A DNA stretch of 35,500 bases from Candidatus Pacearchaeota archaeon (GCA_016866995.1 VGKQ01000008.1:1-35500); one strand, 5' to 3'; shown: positions 27,064 through 35,500, counted from the first letter of the stretch. Program-made: numbers and translations. The notes: a model not told the origin generated them from the sequence alone.

Positions 27064-27687
27064 ATGAATATGGAACTAAAAGAGATAAAAGAAAACATAA
27101 AAAAATTTTTCACATGGCTCTGGAAATCAGACAGTGTTTTAAGCTGGATTGTTTCATTGATTCTGGCTTTTCTTATTGTCAGATTTATTTTCTTTCCTCT
27201 TTTATCCCTGATTCTAGGAACAAGCCTGCCTCTTGTGGTAGTTGAAAGTTCAAGCATGTCTCATCCAGGAGGTTTTATTGGAAACACTCTTGGATTGCAA
27301 GGAAGTTTTGACACATGGTGGCTTCAAGTTCATGACTGGTATGAGGAAAGAAATATAACAGAACAGGAAGCTGAAAAATGGAAAATGAGAACAGGAATGG
27401 AAAAAGGAGATATCATAGTTGTTTCTGGCTACGGAAAGCCAAAAATAGGGGATATTATAATCTTCAATGCAAACCAAGCCCACCCAATAATTCACAGAAT
27501 AATAAACAAGACAACAATAAATAATCAAGTTATATATTCAACAAAAGGCGACAATAACCCTGAACAATTATATGTGGAAAAGCAGATTCCAGAAGATGCA
27601 ATAGTTGGAAAAGCAGTATTTAAAATTCCAAAATTGGGCTGGATAAAATTAATTTTTGTGAATATAATTAATTTATTCAGAAGCTGA
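27064..27687 (+). CDS. Archaeal/Sec11-type signal peptidase I
   Basis: TM anchor, VVESSSMSHPG catalytic Ser box, GDIIVVSGYGKPKIGDIIIFN, HPIIHRI, STKGDNN. Confidence 0.92.
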   Translation: MNMELKEIKENIKKFFTWLWKSDSVLSWIVSLILAFLIVRFIFFPLLSLILGTSLPLVVVESSSMSHPGGFIGNTLGLQGSFDTWWLQVHDWYEERNITEQEAEKWKMRTGMEKGDIIVVSGYGKPKIGDIIIFNANQAHPIIHRIINKTTINNQVIYSTKGDNNPEQLYVEKQIPEDAIVGKAVFKIPKLGWIKLIFVNIINLFRS

Positions 27688-27689
27688 AT

Positions 27690-27959
27690 TTATTGAAGAA
27701 TTGCTCTTACTTGTTCTGGCGTGGCTTTGCGGCTTCTTAAATCATCACAACACTCACGCATAATCATTAAAATCTCAGCATCTGGATTGCTTGCAACAGC
27801 AACAACCTCTAAACCATCACTAACAACGCCAACAGGAACAGGGTTATCAAAGCCTTTCAGGGAATATGTCTTCCATGCAGCATTACTTGATGCTACAATT
27901 GCAACAGCTTTATATCCCATAACTTCTGTGACATTTCTAAGGCTGGATTCATTCATCAA
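27690..27959 (-). CDS. Hypothetical protein
   Basis: 89 aa ORF convergent with the signal peptidase gene. Confidence 0.55.
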   Translation of the reverse strand: MMNESSLRNVTEVMGYKAVAIVASSNAAWKTYSLKGFDNPVPVGVVSDGLEVVAVASNPDAEILMIMRECCDDLRSRKATPEQVRAILQ

Positions 27960-28060
27960 AAAAAGAAAAAATCATCATTTTTAAATATTTATATTCTCCA
28001 GAATAATTCTACTTGCAAGTTACTAGAAAAGTTTATAAATCAAGAAAAACAAAATTCCTG

Positions 28061-28369
28061 ATGGAATTTTGTCCAAGGTGCGGCTCTGTGTTTGTAGAAA
28101 AAAGAAAAAATTTTGGATGTGCTAGATGCGGATATTCTGCAAAAGGGAAAGTAAAAATAGAAGCTTCTGAAAAAATAAAGGAAAAAGAGAGAATAGGAGT
28201 AGTAAAGGAAAAAGAAATTGATGTTTTTCCAGTAACAGCTGCAACATGCCCGAAATGCAAGAACAAAGAAGCTTATTTCTGGTCAAGTCAAACAAGAGCA
28301 GCAGACGAGTCTGAAACTCGTTTCTTTCGATGCAAGAAATGCCAGCATACATGGCGAGAATACAGGTGA
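28061..28369 (+). CDS. tfs: Transcription elongation factor S (TFS)
   Basis: MEFCPRCGSVF...CARCGYS and CPKCKNKEAYFWSSQTRAADESETRFFRCKKCQHTWREYR; track ORF begins upstream at 28013. Confidence 0.93.
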   Translation: MEFCPRCGSVFVEKRKNFGCARCGYSAKGKVKIEASEKIKEKERIGVVKEKEIDVFPVTAATCPKCKNKEAYFWSSQTRAADESETRFFRCKKCQHTWREYR

Positions 28370-28519
28370 GTGTGATTAAATATTATTTACGAACCTGTAT
28401 TCGAGAAGAGAATATCGCTGATACTAAATTATAGTATCAATCAGCGATATTCGAGCAGAGAATACAGATAATAGTAAATGTATAGCATAAGATTATCAAT
28501 ACTCGAGAAGAAAATACAG
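28358..28519 (+). repeat. Array of variable hairpins separated by GAGAAGA/GAGCAGA linkers
   Basis: Linkers at 28403-28409, 28453-28459, 28505-28511; GAATAC/GAATAT/AAATAC cores at 28358, 28410, 28460, 28512. Confidence 0.75.
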
Positions 28520-28594
28520 AAAAATATAAGATATCTTATAAAATAGATAATAATATGCAACAATATTTATAATACTTAAAAAATTAGTTTCTGC

Positions 28595-29041
28595 ATGCTA
28601 CAAGACAAACTAATAGAAGGGACAGGTTCTCCTTCACTTAATGCAAGCCACAAAGGAATTTCAGTGGGTGCGAGGGCATATGCCGCTACAGTTAGGCAAG
28701 AGCCTTGTAAAACAGGAAAGGAATTTCAGCTTGCTTATGTATTTATAGGAGCCACTGCTGATAATGTTTTTTTAGATGATGCTAGAAGAAGATTAGGACT
28801 TTCTAATAATTATGGAGCTGTTTTCATACCGAAAAAAATTTTAAAGGGAGTTGACACAAAATCCTCAGCAGGGATAATCAAAGAAAAAGAGGATTGTTAT
28901 GTTGTCAGGGGGCTTTTGCCAACTCCTAACTTAAGATTTGAAGCAGAATTAAGAGGGTATTTATTAAAAGAAGAGGGCATTGTCTTCGCATCGCCAGAAG
29001 ATTTTCCTAGATTAAAGTTAAAAATACCCTCATCTAAATAA
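28595..29041 (+). CDS. Hypothetical protein
   Basis: 148 aa ORF. Confidence 0.6.
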   Translation: MLQDKLIEGTGSPSLNASHKGISVGARAYAATVRQEPCKTGKEFQLAYVFIGATADNVFLDDARRRLGLSNNYGAVFIPKKILKGVDTKSSAGIIKEKEDCYVVRGLLPTPNLRFEAELRGYLLKEEGIVFASPEDFPRLKLKIPSSK

Positions 29042-29075
29042 GAACTATATAAAACTACAACAATATTAATTTAAT

Positions 29076-29291
29076 ATGAACAAAATTTGCATAGGTGAAA
29101 GATGCCCTGTTTATGTTGATGAAGGCTGCGGCTTTAATTCTTCTAACCTTTCTCCTAATAAAAAAGAAGGTGCACCTTATGAAAAAATAGTGCCTGGAAA
29201 ACCATGTCTCCATCCAGAAATTCTTGACGAGCAAGGCAGAATAAAATCCAGTTCTCTTGAAGATGCTGCAAAAAGATGGCTGGGAAGATAA
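29076..29291 (+). CDS. Hypothetical Cys-containing small protein
   Basis: MNKICIGERCPVYVDEGCGF...KPCLHPE. Confidence 0.55.
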   Translation: MNKICIGERCPVYVDEGCGFNSSNLSPNKKEGAPYEKIVPGKPCLHPEILDEQGRIKSSSLEDAAKRWLGR

Positions 29292-29295
29292 CTAA

Positions 29296-29628
29296 TTATC
29301 TACTCAATTTCTCAGAAAAAAACCCAATCAAAGCTCCAAGAAAAATTGCAGATAATGCAATAGGAATAAGGTTAATATTATCCTGCCATCCTACAATAAT
29401 TGCAAGCGGAATAATCATAATCACAGCAAGAATTATCCCTTTCTCAGCCCCTTTCCACAATTCTAATCTTGAAAATAAAAAGCCAAAGATAATCCAGAAA
29501 GCAAGAACAGAAACTGCAATCTCAAAATTAATAATATAAAGAATAAATATAAAATCAAGAATTCCAGCCATAATTCCAAACAATAAGCTAAGATTATTTT
29601 TATTCATCTTTTTTATAAGAGAAAGCAC
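29296..29628 (-). CDS. Small multi-pass membrane protein
   Basis: Several hydrophobic segments. Confidence 0.65.
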   Translation of the reverse strand: MLSLIKKMNKNNLSLLFGIMAGILDFIFILYIINFEIAVSVLAFWIIFGFLFSRLELWKGAEKGIILAVIMIIPLAIIVGWQDNINLIPIALSAIFLGALIGFFSEKLSR

Positions 29629-29730
29629 TTTATAATTTTTACTATAAATTTAAAAATAGGATATTCTTATCTGAAATACTACTCGAACTTGCACTCAGGA
29701 TAAAATAAAATTCACTCGTGCAAATCCTCG

Positions 29731-29855
29731 GGACCCGTAGCTCAGCCCGGTTAGAGTACTTGGCTCTTATAAACCTTTTAGAAAAAGGTTTCCAAAAGAT
29801 GGCATAAAGCCATGAAGAAACCAAGGTGTCGTGGGTTCAAATCCCATCGGGTCCA
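29731..29855 (+). tRNA. tRNA-Lys(CTT) with a 50-nt intron (29770-29819)
   Basis: GGACCCG/CGGGTCC acceptor, GCTC/GAGT D-stem, CTTGG/CCAAG anticodon stem, loop CT-CTT-A | intron | A, GTGGG-TTCAAAT-CCCAT T-arm; no encoded CCA. Confidence 0.92.
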
Positions 29856-29924
29856 TGTTTGTTTGCCGCAGCGAGAAAGCCCGCAGCAAGGCGAGGAGCT
29901 TCGCAGCAAGAGCAAATCAAACAT
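29855..29924. repeat. GC-rich element bounded by near-inverted repeats at the tRNA-Lys 3' end
   Basis: ATGTTTGTTTGC ... GCAAATCAAACAT termini; three CGCAGC[G/A]AG copies at 29867, 29882, 29902. Confidence 0.6.
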
Positions 29925-29933
29925 ATACAGAAT

Positions 29934-30278
29934 ATGAAACAGGAAGAACTTCTCAAAGAACTTGAAAAAGCAAAAGAATATCTTGTTATAGTGGAAGGCA
30001 AAAAAGATTTTCAGGCTCTCAAAAATCTCGGTTTTAATAGTATATTCATAATAAATGAAACTGGCAGGAGTTTAGGAGAAAAAATAGAGCAGGTAGAAAA
30101 ATTAGCAGGAAAAACAAAAATCTGCATCCTCACTGATTTTGACAAAAAAGGCAAGAAACTCTATTTATTGTTAAAGTCAGAATTAAGCATGAGAAATGTT
30201 CGTCTTGATAATTCACTTAGAGGCATGCTTCTCAAGAACCGAGTTCAGCATATAGAAGACATTAAGATTGATAATTAA
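29934..30278 (+). CDS. Small Toprim-domain protein
   Basis: YLVIVEGKKDFQALKNLG...ICILTDFDKKGKKL; ATG at 29934 preferred, since the longer track ORF starts inside the tRNA. Confidence 0.85.
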   Translation: MKQEELLKELEKAKEYLVIVEGKKDFQALKNLGFNSIFIINETGRSLGEKIEQVEKLAGKTKICILTDFDKKGKKLYLLLKSELSMRNVRLDNSLRGMLLKNRVQHIEDIKIDN

Positions 30279-30384
30279 TGTTTCTATTAATCTTATAATA
30301 AGCAGTTAATTAAATATTTTAGAATATCCATTTATACTAAAATAGTATAGAAAGCTAATTTAAAGATTAATAATAATTAAAAAA

Positions 30385-30651
30385 TCAGCCTACAACTCGT
30401 TTAATATTGTCAATATTATCTGCAATTTCCTGCCCTTTCTTTGTCAGCTTGATAAGCTTTATTCTTCCCTGTTTCTCAAATGTTACTAAATTAAGCTTCT
30501 CAAGTGTCTGCAGAATCTTGACAGCATGAGAATAAGTGCAGTCAACTTCCTTGGCAAGAATGCTTCCGTATCTGGCTCTTGATAATTTTTTTAGAGCAAT
30601 CAGCATAAGTGCCGGCTTTCTTCTGAAGAATATATCGAAGTTATCTTTCAT
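30385..30651 (-). CDS. Winged-helix DNA-binding protein
   Basis: GSILAKEVDCTYSHAVKILQTLEKLNLVTFEKQGRIKLIKLTKKGQEIA. Confidence 0.8.
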   Translation of the reverse strand: MKDNFDIFFRRKPALMLIALKKLSRARYGSILAKEVDCTYSHAVKILQTLEKLNLVTFEKQGRIKLIKLTKKGQEIADNIDNIKRVVG

Positions 30652-30789
30652 TTTGTAACATATACTTTCTAAACTATATATTCAAGTAATAATGTGCCTT
30701 TTAAATCTTTCTGTAAAAAAGTTTCATCAATTAGTAGAGAAAATTTCAGGCTGAGAAATGTTTAAATAACTCTCAAATCTTAAATAAAT

Positions 30790-32094
30790 ATGATAGACAT
30801 AAAACTGATACGAGAAAACCCAGAGCTTGTAAAGGAGAATATAAAGAAGAAATTCCAGAATGATAAACTTTCACTTGTTGACAAAGTCCGCAAGCTGGAT
30901 GAAGAGTGGAGAAAACTCAAGACAGAAGCAGACAAGCTGCGGGCAGAGAGAAACAAGATTTCTGAGGAAATTAACAAAGCCAAGAAAGCAAAGGATGAAA
31001 AAAAAGCCTGGGATTTGATAAAAAAAGCAAAAGAAATCCCGGAAAAAATAGAGAAAATAGAAGAAAAAACAGCAAAGCTTGAAGAAGAAATCAAGCAGAT
31101 AATGTACACAATTCCGAACATAATACATAAATCAGTCCCAAGAGGCAGAGATTCTTCAGAAAATGTTGAGAGGAAAAAGATAGGAAAGCCCAAAACCCCA
31201 AAATTTCCTGTCTTGCATCATGCAGAACTTGCAGAAAAATTAGGTGGAGTTGATTTTGATTCTGCAAGAGAAACTTCTGGAAATGGGTTTTATTTTTTAA
31301 AAGGAAAGCTTGCAATACTTCATGAAGCAATATTGGCATTTGCAAGAGATTATATGATTAAACAGGGTTTTGAGTTTCTTATTCCTCCATTTATGATAAG
31401 AAGAAAAGTTGTAGATGGTGTTATGAGCTTCAAAGAGGTTGAAGTAATGATGTATAAAATTGAAAATGAAGATTTGTATTTAATAGGAACATCAGAGCAC
31501 TCAATGATAGGAAGATTTATTGACAAAACTTTGAAGAAAAATGAGCTTCCAATAATTCTCACAAGCTACTCTCCTTGCTTCAGAAAAGAAGTTGGGGCTC
31601 ACGGGATGGAAGAAAAAGGATTTTACAGGCTTCATCAATTTGAGAAGCAGGAAATGATAGTAATTTGCGAGCCAGAAGATTCTTACAAATGGTATGACAA
31701 AATGCTTCAATTCACAATAGATGTTTTCAGGGCTTTAGATGTTCCTGTCCGGGTTCTAGAGTGTTGTTCAGGAGATTTGGCTGATTTAAAAGCTAAATCA
31801 TGTGATGTTGAAGCATGGAGCCCAAGGCAAAAAAAATATTTTGAAGTTGGCTCTCTTACAAATATGGAGGCAGCACAGGCAAGAAGATTAAATATAAAAA
31901 TAGAAGGAAAAGAAGGAAAATATTTTGCTCATACTTTGAATAATACTGTTCTTGCATCTCCTCGAGCCTTAATAGCTCTTATGGAAAATAATCAGACAGA
32001 AAAAGGAGAAATAAAAATTCCAAAAGCTCTCTGGAAATATACTGGCTTCAAGGAAATAAAGCCAGAAAAAGCAGAGAAAAAGAAGAAAAAATAA
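30790..32094 (+). CDS. serS: Seryl-tRNA synthetase
   Basis: N-terminal coiled-coil arm; class II motifs (TSYSPCFRKEVGAHG, FRLHQFEKQE-like, LNNTVLASPRALIALMENNQTEKGEIKIP). Confidence 0.97.
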   Translation: MIDIKLIRENPELVKENIKKKFQNDKLSLVDKVRKLDEEWRKLKTEADKLRAERNKISEEINKAKKAKDEKKAWDLIKKAKEIPEKIEKIEEKTAKLEEEIKQIMYTIPNIIHKSVPRGRDSSENVERKKIGKPKTPKFPVLHHAELAEKLGGVDFDSARETSGNGFYFLKGKLAILHEAILAFARDYMIKQGFEFLIPPFMIRRKVVDGVMSFKEVEVMMYKIENEDLYLIGTSEHSMIGRFIDKTLKKNELPIILTSYSPCFRKEVGAHGMEEKGFYRLHQFEKQEMIVICEPEDSYKWYDKMLQFTIDVFRALDVPVRVLECCSGDLADLKAKSCDVEAWSPRQKKYFEVGSLTNMEAAQARRLNIKIEGKEGKYFAHTLNNTVLASPRALIALMENNQTEKGEIKIPKALWKYTGFKEIKPEKAEKKKKK

Positions 32095-33099
32095 TCAAGC
32101 TAAACTAGAAATATAATCAGCCATCTCAATCAAACAATTTTTCCCTTCATCTCTCAAATCAGATGGAAGTGAATTTTTTCCTTTTTCAATCATCTCACTC
32201 ATCTTCTTTCTGCAGTAATCCAAACTCAATTTTTCAATTATCTCTCTAATTTTCTTAATATCATTCTCAGAAATATTCTTTTTTCCGTAATTCTCAAGCA
32301 GGAATTTTTTATCTTCAGAATTAGCAAATTCAAGAGCTTTCACAATTAACAATGTTTTCTTTCCCTCTTTGATATCAGAATCATTTGGCTTTCCTGTCTC
32401 TTCAATATTTCCAAAAATTCCTATAATATCATCCTGAATCTGAAACGCAATTCCAATATTTTTTCCATACTCTTGCAATTTTTCAATTTCAGCAGAAGGG
32501 GCAGAAGCAAGACAAGCCCCAAGATATAAAGGCCCCTGAACTGTGTAAGTTGCAGTCTTTAATTCATAAATTTTCATAACATCCTCTTCATTCAAATTCT
32601 CAAATCCAGGAATAATATCAAGCGCCTGCCCGTAATTTTCCCTTTCTGCAATCCATCCAAGATACTTAATTGCTTCAATTTTCTCTTTGTCAGAAAAATC
32701 TGATTCAAGAATAGAATCATACATATAGTGAGAGCACAAATTCCCAGCAAGAATAGCCATAGACTTTCCAAAATCTCCAGAAGAATAAATCTTATGCATT
32801 GCAGGCTTCCCTCTTCTCAAATCAGCATTATCAATAATATCATCATGAATCAATAAGTAAGCCTGCATCAACTCAATGCAGATAGAAGCATCAATAACTG
32901 CCTGTTCGTTGTTGTCCTTAAAGCACTTGTAAGCAAAAATAATCAAAAGCGGGCGTATTCTCTTTCCACCTCGAAGACTATACTCAAGAATATTCTCAAT
33001 TAGTTTCTTAATTTCTGGCGAGTATTTCCCATCATCAAGCTTCTTCTCAAGAAATCTTTTCAGGGCAAAATTTACTTTTTCTTTATATTCTTTCATCAA
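32095..33099 (-). CDS. Polyprenyl (GGPP-type) synthase
   Basis: GGKRIRPLL; DDIIDNADLRRGKPA; FQIQDDIIGIFG. Confidence 0.95.
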   Translation of the reverse strand: MMKEYKEKVNFALKRFLEKKLDDGKYSPEIKKLIENILEYSLRGGKRIRPLLIIFAYKCFKDNNEQAVIDASICIELMQAYLLIHDDIIDNADLRRGKPAMHKIYSSGDFGKSMAILAGNLCSHYMYDSILESDFSDKEKIEAIKYLGWIAERENYGQALDIIPGFENLNEEDVMKIYELKTATYTVQGPLYLGACLASAPSAEIEKLQEYGKNIGIAFQIQDDIIGIFGNIEETGKPNDSDIKEGKKTLLIVKALEFANSEDKKFLLENYGKKNISENDIKKIREIIEKLSLDYCRKKMSEMIEKGKNSLPSDLRDEGKNCLIEMADYISSLA

Positions 33100-33140
33100 A
33101 AATCACAATTAACAATATTTATAAATTTTTATTCACTTGA

Positions 33141-33740
33141 TTGTATATGAATAAAAGTAACAAATTAAACAGGACAATCATACATATTTTTTCAGGAATA
33201 ATTATCATGCTTCTTCTTATTTTTTATAATCAGGCAGCCTGGATTTTGTTTCTTGTTTTAATAGCAGGGATAATTTTCTCTGCAATATCATTTTCAGTAA
33301 GAATTCCGATAATCTGCCATTTTCTTGACACATGCGAGCTTAAAAGAAACAAGAAGTTTCCTGGAAAATCAGCAATATTCATGATAGCAGGCTCCTTAAT
33401 TGTTGCAAAATTCCTTCCGATGAATACAGCTCTTGCTTCAATTGCCATCTTAACTTTTGCAGATCCTATTTCACATTATGCTTCAAATCTAAGCAAAATA
33501 AAATATAAATCAAGATTTTTAAGCAAGGAAAAGAATATTATAGGAACAATTCTTGCAATGCTTGTTGCTTTTCTTGCATCATCAATTTTCATCTCCTGGC
33601 AATATGCTCTTCCAGCTTCAATTCTCTCAATTCTGGCTGAAAATCTTGTTCTCAAGATTAGGGATGAATACATAGATGATAATCTTCTTGTGCCATTAGT
33701 TGCGGGATTTTCAATTTTCTTGCTTCAGAAAATAATATAA
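33141..33740 (+). CDS. Dolichol kinase/Sec59/DGK1-like membrane CTP-dependent kinase family protein
   Basis: LNRTIIHIFSG; KKFPGKSAIFMIAGSLIVA; ASIAILTFADPISHYASNLSKIKYKSRFLSKEKNIIGT. Confidence 0.7.
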   Translation: MYMNKSNKLNRTIIHIFSGIIIMLLLIFYNQAAWILFLVLIAGIIFSAISFSVRIPIICHFLDTCELKRNKKFPGKSAIFMIAGSLIVAKFLPMNTALASIAILTFADPISHYASNLSKIKYKSRFLSKEKNIIGTILAMLVAFLASSIFISWQYALPASILSILAENLVLKIRDEYIDDNLLVPLVAGFSIFLLQKII

Positions 33741-33768
33741 TAAAGAATAAAAATAAATAAATACTTTG

Positions 33769-33794
33769 ATAATTCCAAAATTAATAACAATAAA
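33769..33794. repeat. 26-bp direct repeat, copy 1
   Basis: ATAATTCCAAAATTAATAACAATAAA, identical to 34328-34353. Confidence 0.8.
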
Positions 33795-33976
33795 TAAATC
33801 AAATTACAAAAATAAATCTAAAAACTCCTTAATTAATGCAACAAATACCTAATTAATTAAATAAGTTAATAATTGAACAGGTTAGATTGTGAGTTAATTG
33901 CAAAAACAATTTACTTTGAATTAGAAGCAAAAGGAGCATTTTCGAAAAGTTTATAAGTATATCCTTGCTGGTTTTA

Positions 33977-34009
33977 TTGAGGTGATTAAGCCTCAGACTG
34001 AATTCTGAG
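33977..34009 (+). promoter_or_regulatory. Mutually exclusive hairpins in the leader of the 34018 ORF
   Basis: TTGAGG/CCTCAG (33977-33982/33991-33996) versus CTCAGA/TCTGAG (33992-33997/34004-34009), downstream of BRE/TATA CGAAAAGTTTATAAGTATAT. Confidence 0.5.
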
Positions 34010-34017
34010 AAAATAGC

Positions 34018-34323
34018 ATGAAAAAGCCAAAAATTATAGAAATAAGAAGATGGATTAACAATTCCGGTTTTGGGCGTTCAGTTAATGACACAGTTTTAGG
34101 GGTTATTGTTGAAGCTTTGTCTCTCAAATTAAATGCTTTAGTCAGAGGAAAAGATTATATAGAATTGAGTAATGATCAACTATATTACCCATATTCCTAT
34201 TGTTTCGGAAAAGGAGTTTCTGAAAGGCCTTCTAATATATCATTAGGTGTTAGAGACTCATTAAGAAATTTCTATTACAAAAGATTTGGTGAATATATAA
34301 GACCAGAAAATATTTTAAGATAA
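34018..34323 (+). CDS. Hypothetical protein
   Basis: 101 aa ORF with TATA and structured leader. Confidence 0.6.
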   Translation: MKKPKIIEIRRWINNSGFGRSVNDTVLGVIVEALSLKLNALVRGKDYIELSNDQLYYPYSYCFGKGVSERPSNISLGVRDSLRNFYYKRFGEYIRPENILR

Positions 34324-34327
34324 ACTA

Positions 34328-34353
34328 ATAATTCCAAAATTAATAACAATAAA
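34328..34353. repeat. 26-bp direct repeat, copy 2
   Basis: Identical to 33769-33794. Confidence 0.8.
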
Positions 34354-34497
34354 ACAAGTTAATTGCGAGTTAATAAAAGTTAGTAAAATTAGGAGCTGGC
34401 TTGATAGTATCTTTGAGGTTTTGGGGGTTTGGCGAGAAAATTTTTAGAGTTAGTCCAGATTAGGCGCAGTTATTAGTTTCAGTTGGGGGTCAGCTCG

Positions 34498-35364
34498 TTA
34501 TTTTTTCATCTCATAGAAACTGTCTAATAAATCTGGTTTCTTAACAGAAGATAAATTACCTTTGCTTCCTTTCTTTTCCCATTTCATATACCAAAGGTAC
34601 AATAAACCAACAGACATTTGTTCTAAATAGATTCCTAGTGTCCAGATTATACATTCATAGATTATTACGCCAGTCCAAACCGCAGTAGAGAATACATATC
34701 CCCATTCATCCGCCATGAATATCGGAATCAAAGGTAATGCCATAACTAATGCTGTTGCTTCAGTAAGAGTATAAGCTGTTAAGAATTGAACAGGATGTTT
34801 CCTTATAATTTTCGTGGATCTTCCTAATGCTTCAAAAGATCCCTTATCTTCCCAAGCAATAGCAGGTAATGCTAAAAATATCCACATTCTCAGAGCTTTT
34901 TCGAGCATATTCAATCCAACTCGCCACCATAAAAATGGATTATCTGCTCCAGCCAGAGTTTTTGCAGCATTCTCCATAGATATTTGTTTTTCTTTATCAG
35001 ACTTGTTTTTTTCTTCAGTAAAAGATTTTAAAATAAGAATTATCAGCCAGATTACTGCCCAAAGTATTGCTAAGGGGATGATAGTAAGGATATGAACAAA
35101 AGATTTCTTTAAGGCTTTAGAAAATTTGGTTTTTTGTCCAGACTCTATCTGTTGAACAATCTCAAGCATTACGATATTACACATACAAATAACCATCGTA
35201 ACCAAAAAGAGTAAGAGAAAAAAAGCTAAGATATAAACTCCATAACTAATCTGCTCAAATCTTTGATTAAGCCAGTATTCAATAAAAAGAACCACACCTG
35301 CAAAAATAAACCAGCTAAATAGAATGGGAATTGTTAGTATTGGTTTCTTAAATAAAACTTTCAA
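34498..35364 (-). CDS. Multi-pass membrane protein (DUF6159-like)
   Basis: Several TM segments; WEDKGSFEALGRSTKIIRKHPVQFL motif. Confidence 0.7.
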   Translation of the reverse strand: MKVLFKKPILTIPILFSWFIFAGVVLFIEYWLNQRFEQISYGVYILAFFLLLFLVTMVICMCNIVMLEIVQQIESGQKTKFSKALKKSFVHILTIIPLAILWAVIWLIILILKSFTEEKNKSDKEKQISMENAAKTLAGADNPFLWWRVGLNMLEKALRMWIFLALPAIAWEDKGSFEALGRSTKIIRKHPVQFLTAYTLTEATALVMALPLIPIFMADEWGYVFSTAVWTGVIIYECIIWTLGIYLEQMSVGLLYLWYMKWEKKGSKGNLSSVKKPDLLDSFYEMKK

Positions 35365-35500
35365 TGAGTCTACTAATAATAGTCAACCCTCTTTAACACT
35401 TTTAAAAAATGCCATCTTAATCTACCTAACACTTCCCTATTTAAAAACTCATCGCCAAACAAATACTCGAACCCAACTAAATAATGCCCAAACAAAGCGG

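Noticed and set aside
28358-28519. CRISPR array interpretation of the ~51-nt periodic repeat
   Set aside because: Repeat core is only ~13 nt, the 'spacers' are themselves self-complementary, and no cas genes are visible
29826-29933. N-terminal 36 aa extension of the Toprim ORF
   Set aside because: Starts inside tRNA-Lys and runs through the GC-rich repeat; ATG at 29934 begins the conserved domain
30333-30349. TATACTA-AAA-TAGTATA hairpin
   Set aside because: Short AT-rich inverted repeat of a kind expected by chance at this composition

Overview
AT-rich, very compact archaeal chromosome segment. The gene content suggests a small-genome, DPANN-like lineage, but this is inference. Housekeeping genes recognised: family B DNA polymerase, Cdc48/VCP AAA ATPase, type II methionine aminopeptidase, SerRS, polyprenyl (GGPP-type) synthase, archaeal signal peptidase, TFS, a Nop2/RsmB-type m5C RNA methyltransferase and an intron-containing tRNA-Lys(CTT). 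Accessory content: (i) a + strand sugar cassette at 5.7-10.5 kb with three PF01261/xylose-isomerase-like TIM barrels and an FGGY xylulokinase-like kinase; (ii) facing it, a - strand operon at 10.6-14.9 kb with a double BadF/HgdC-type ATPase, a DUF2229 protein and a 2-hydroxyglutaryl-CoA-dehydratase-D-like protein, which looks like a three-gene split version of the ~1400-aa fused activase/dehydratase-like proteins of anaerobic bacteria, with a 30-codon coupled small ORF between genes; (iii) several small toxin-antitoxin-like pairs. The least explained signals are non-coding: an independently promoted ~89-nt structured RNA on the - strand (18480-18568); an array of hairpins joined by near-identical GAGAAGA linkers starting inside the TFS stop region (28358-28519); a tandem hairpin leader with GNRA loops (25820-25945); a triple palindrome upstream of an RHH gene (4767-4851); and GC-rich hairpin islands, one of them inside a NYN-domain ORF.
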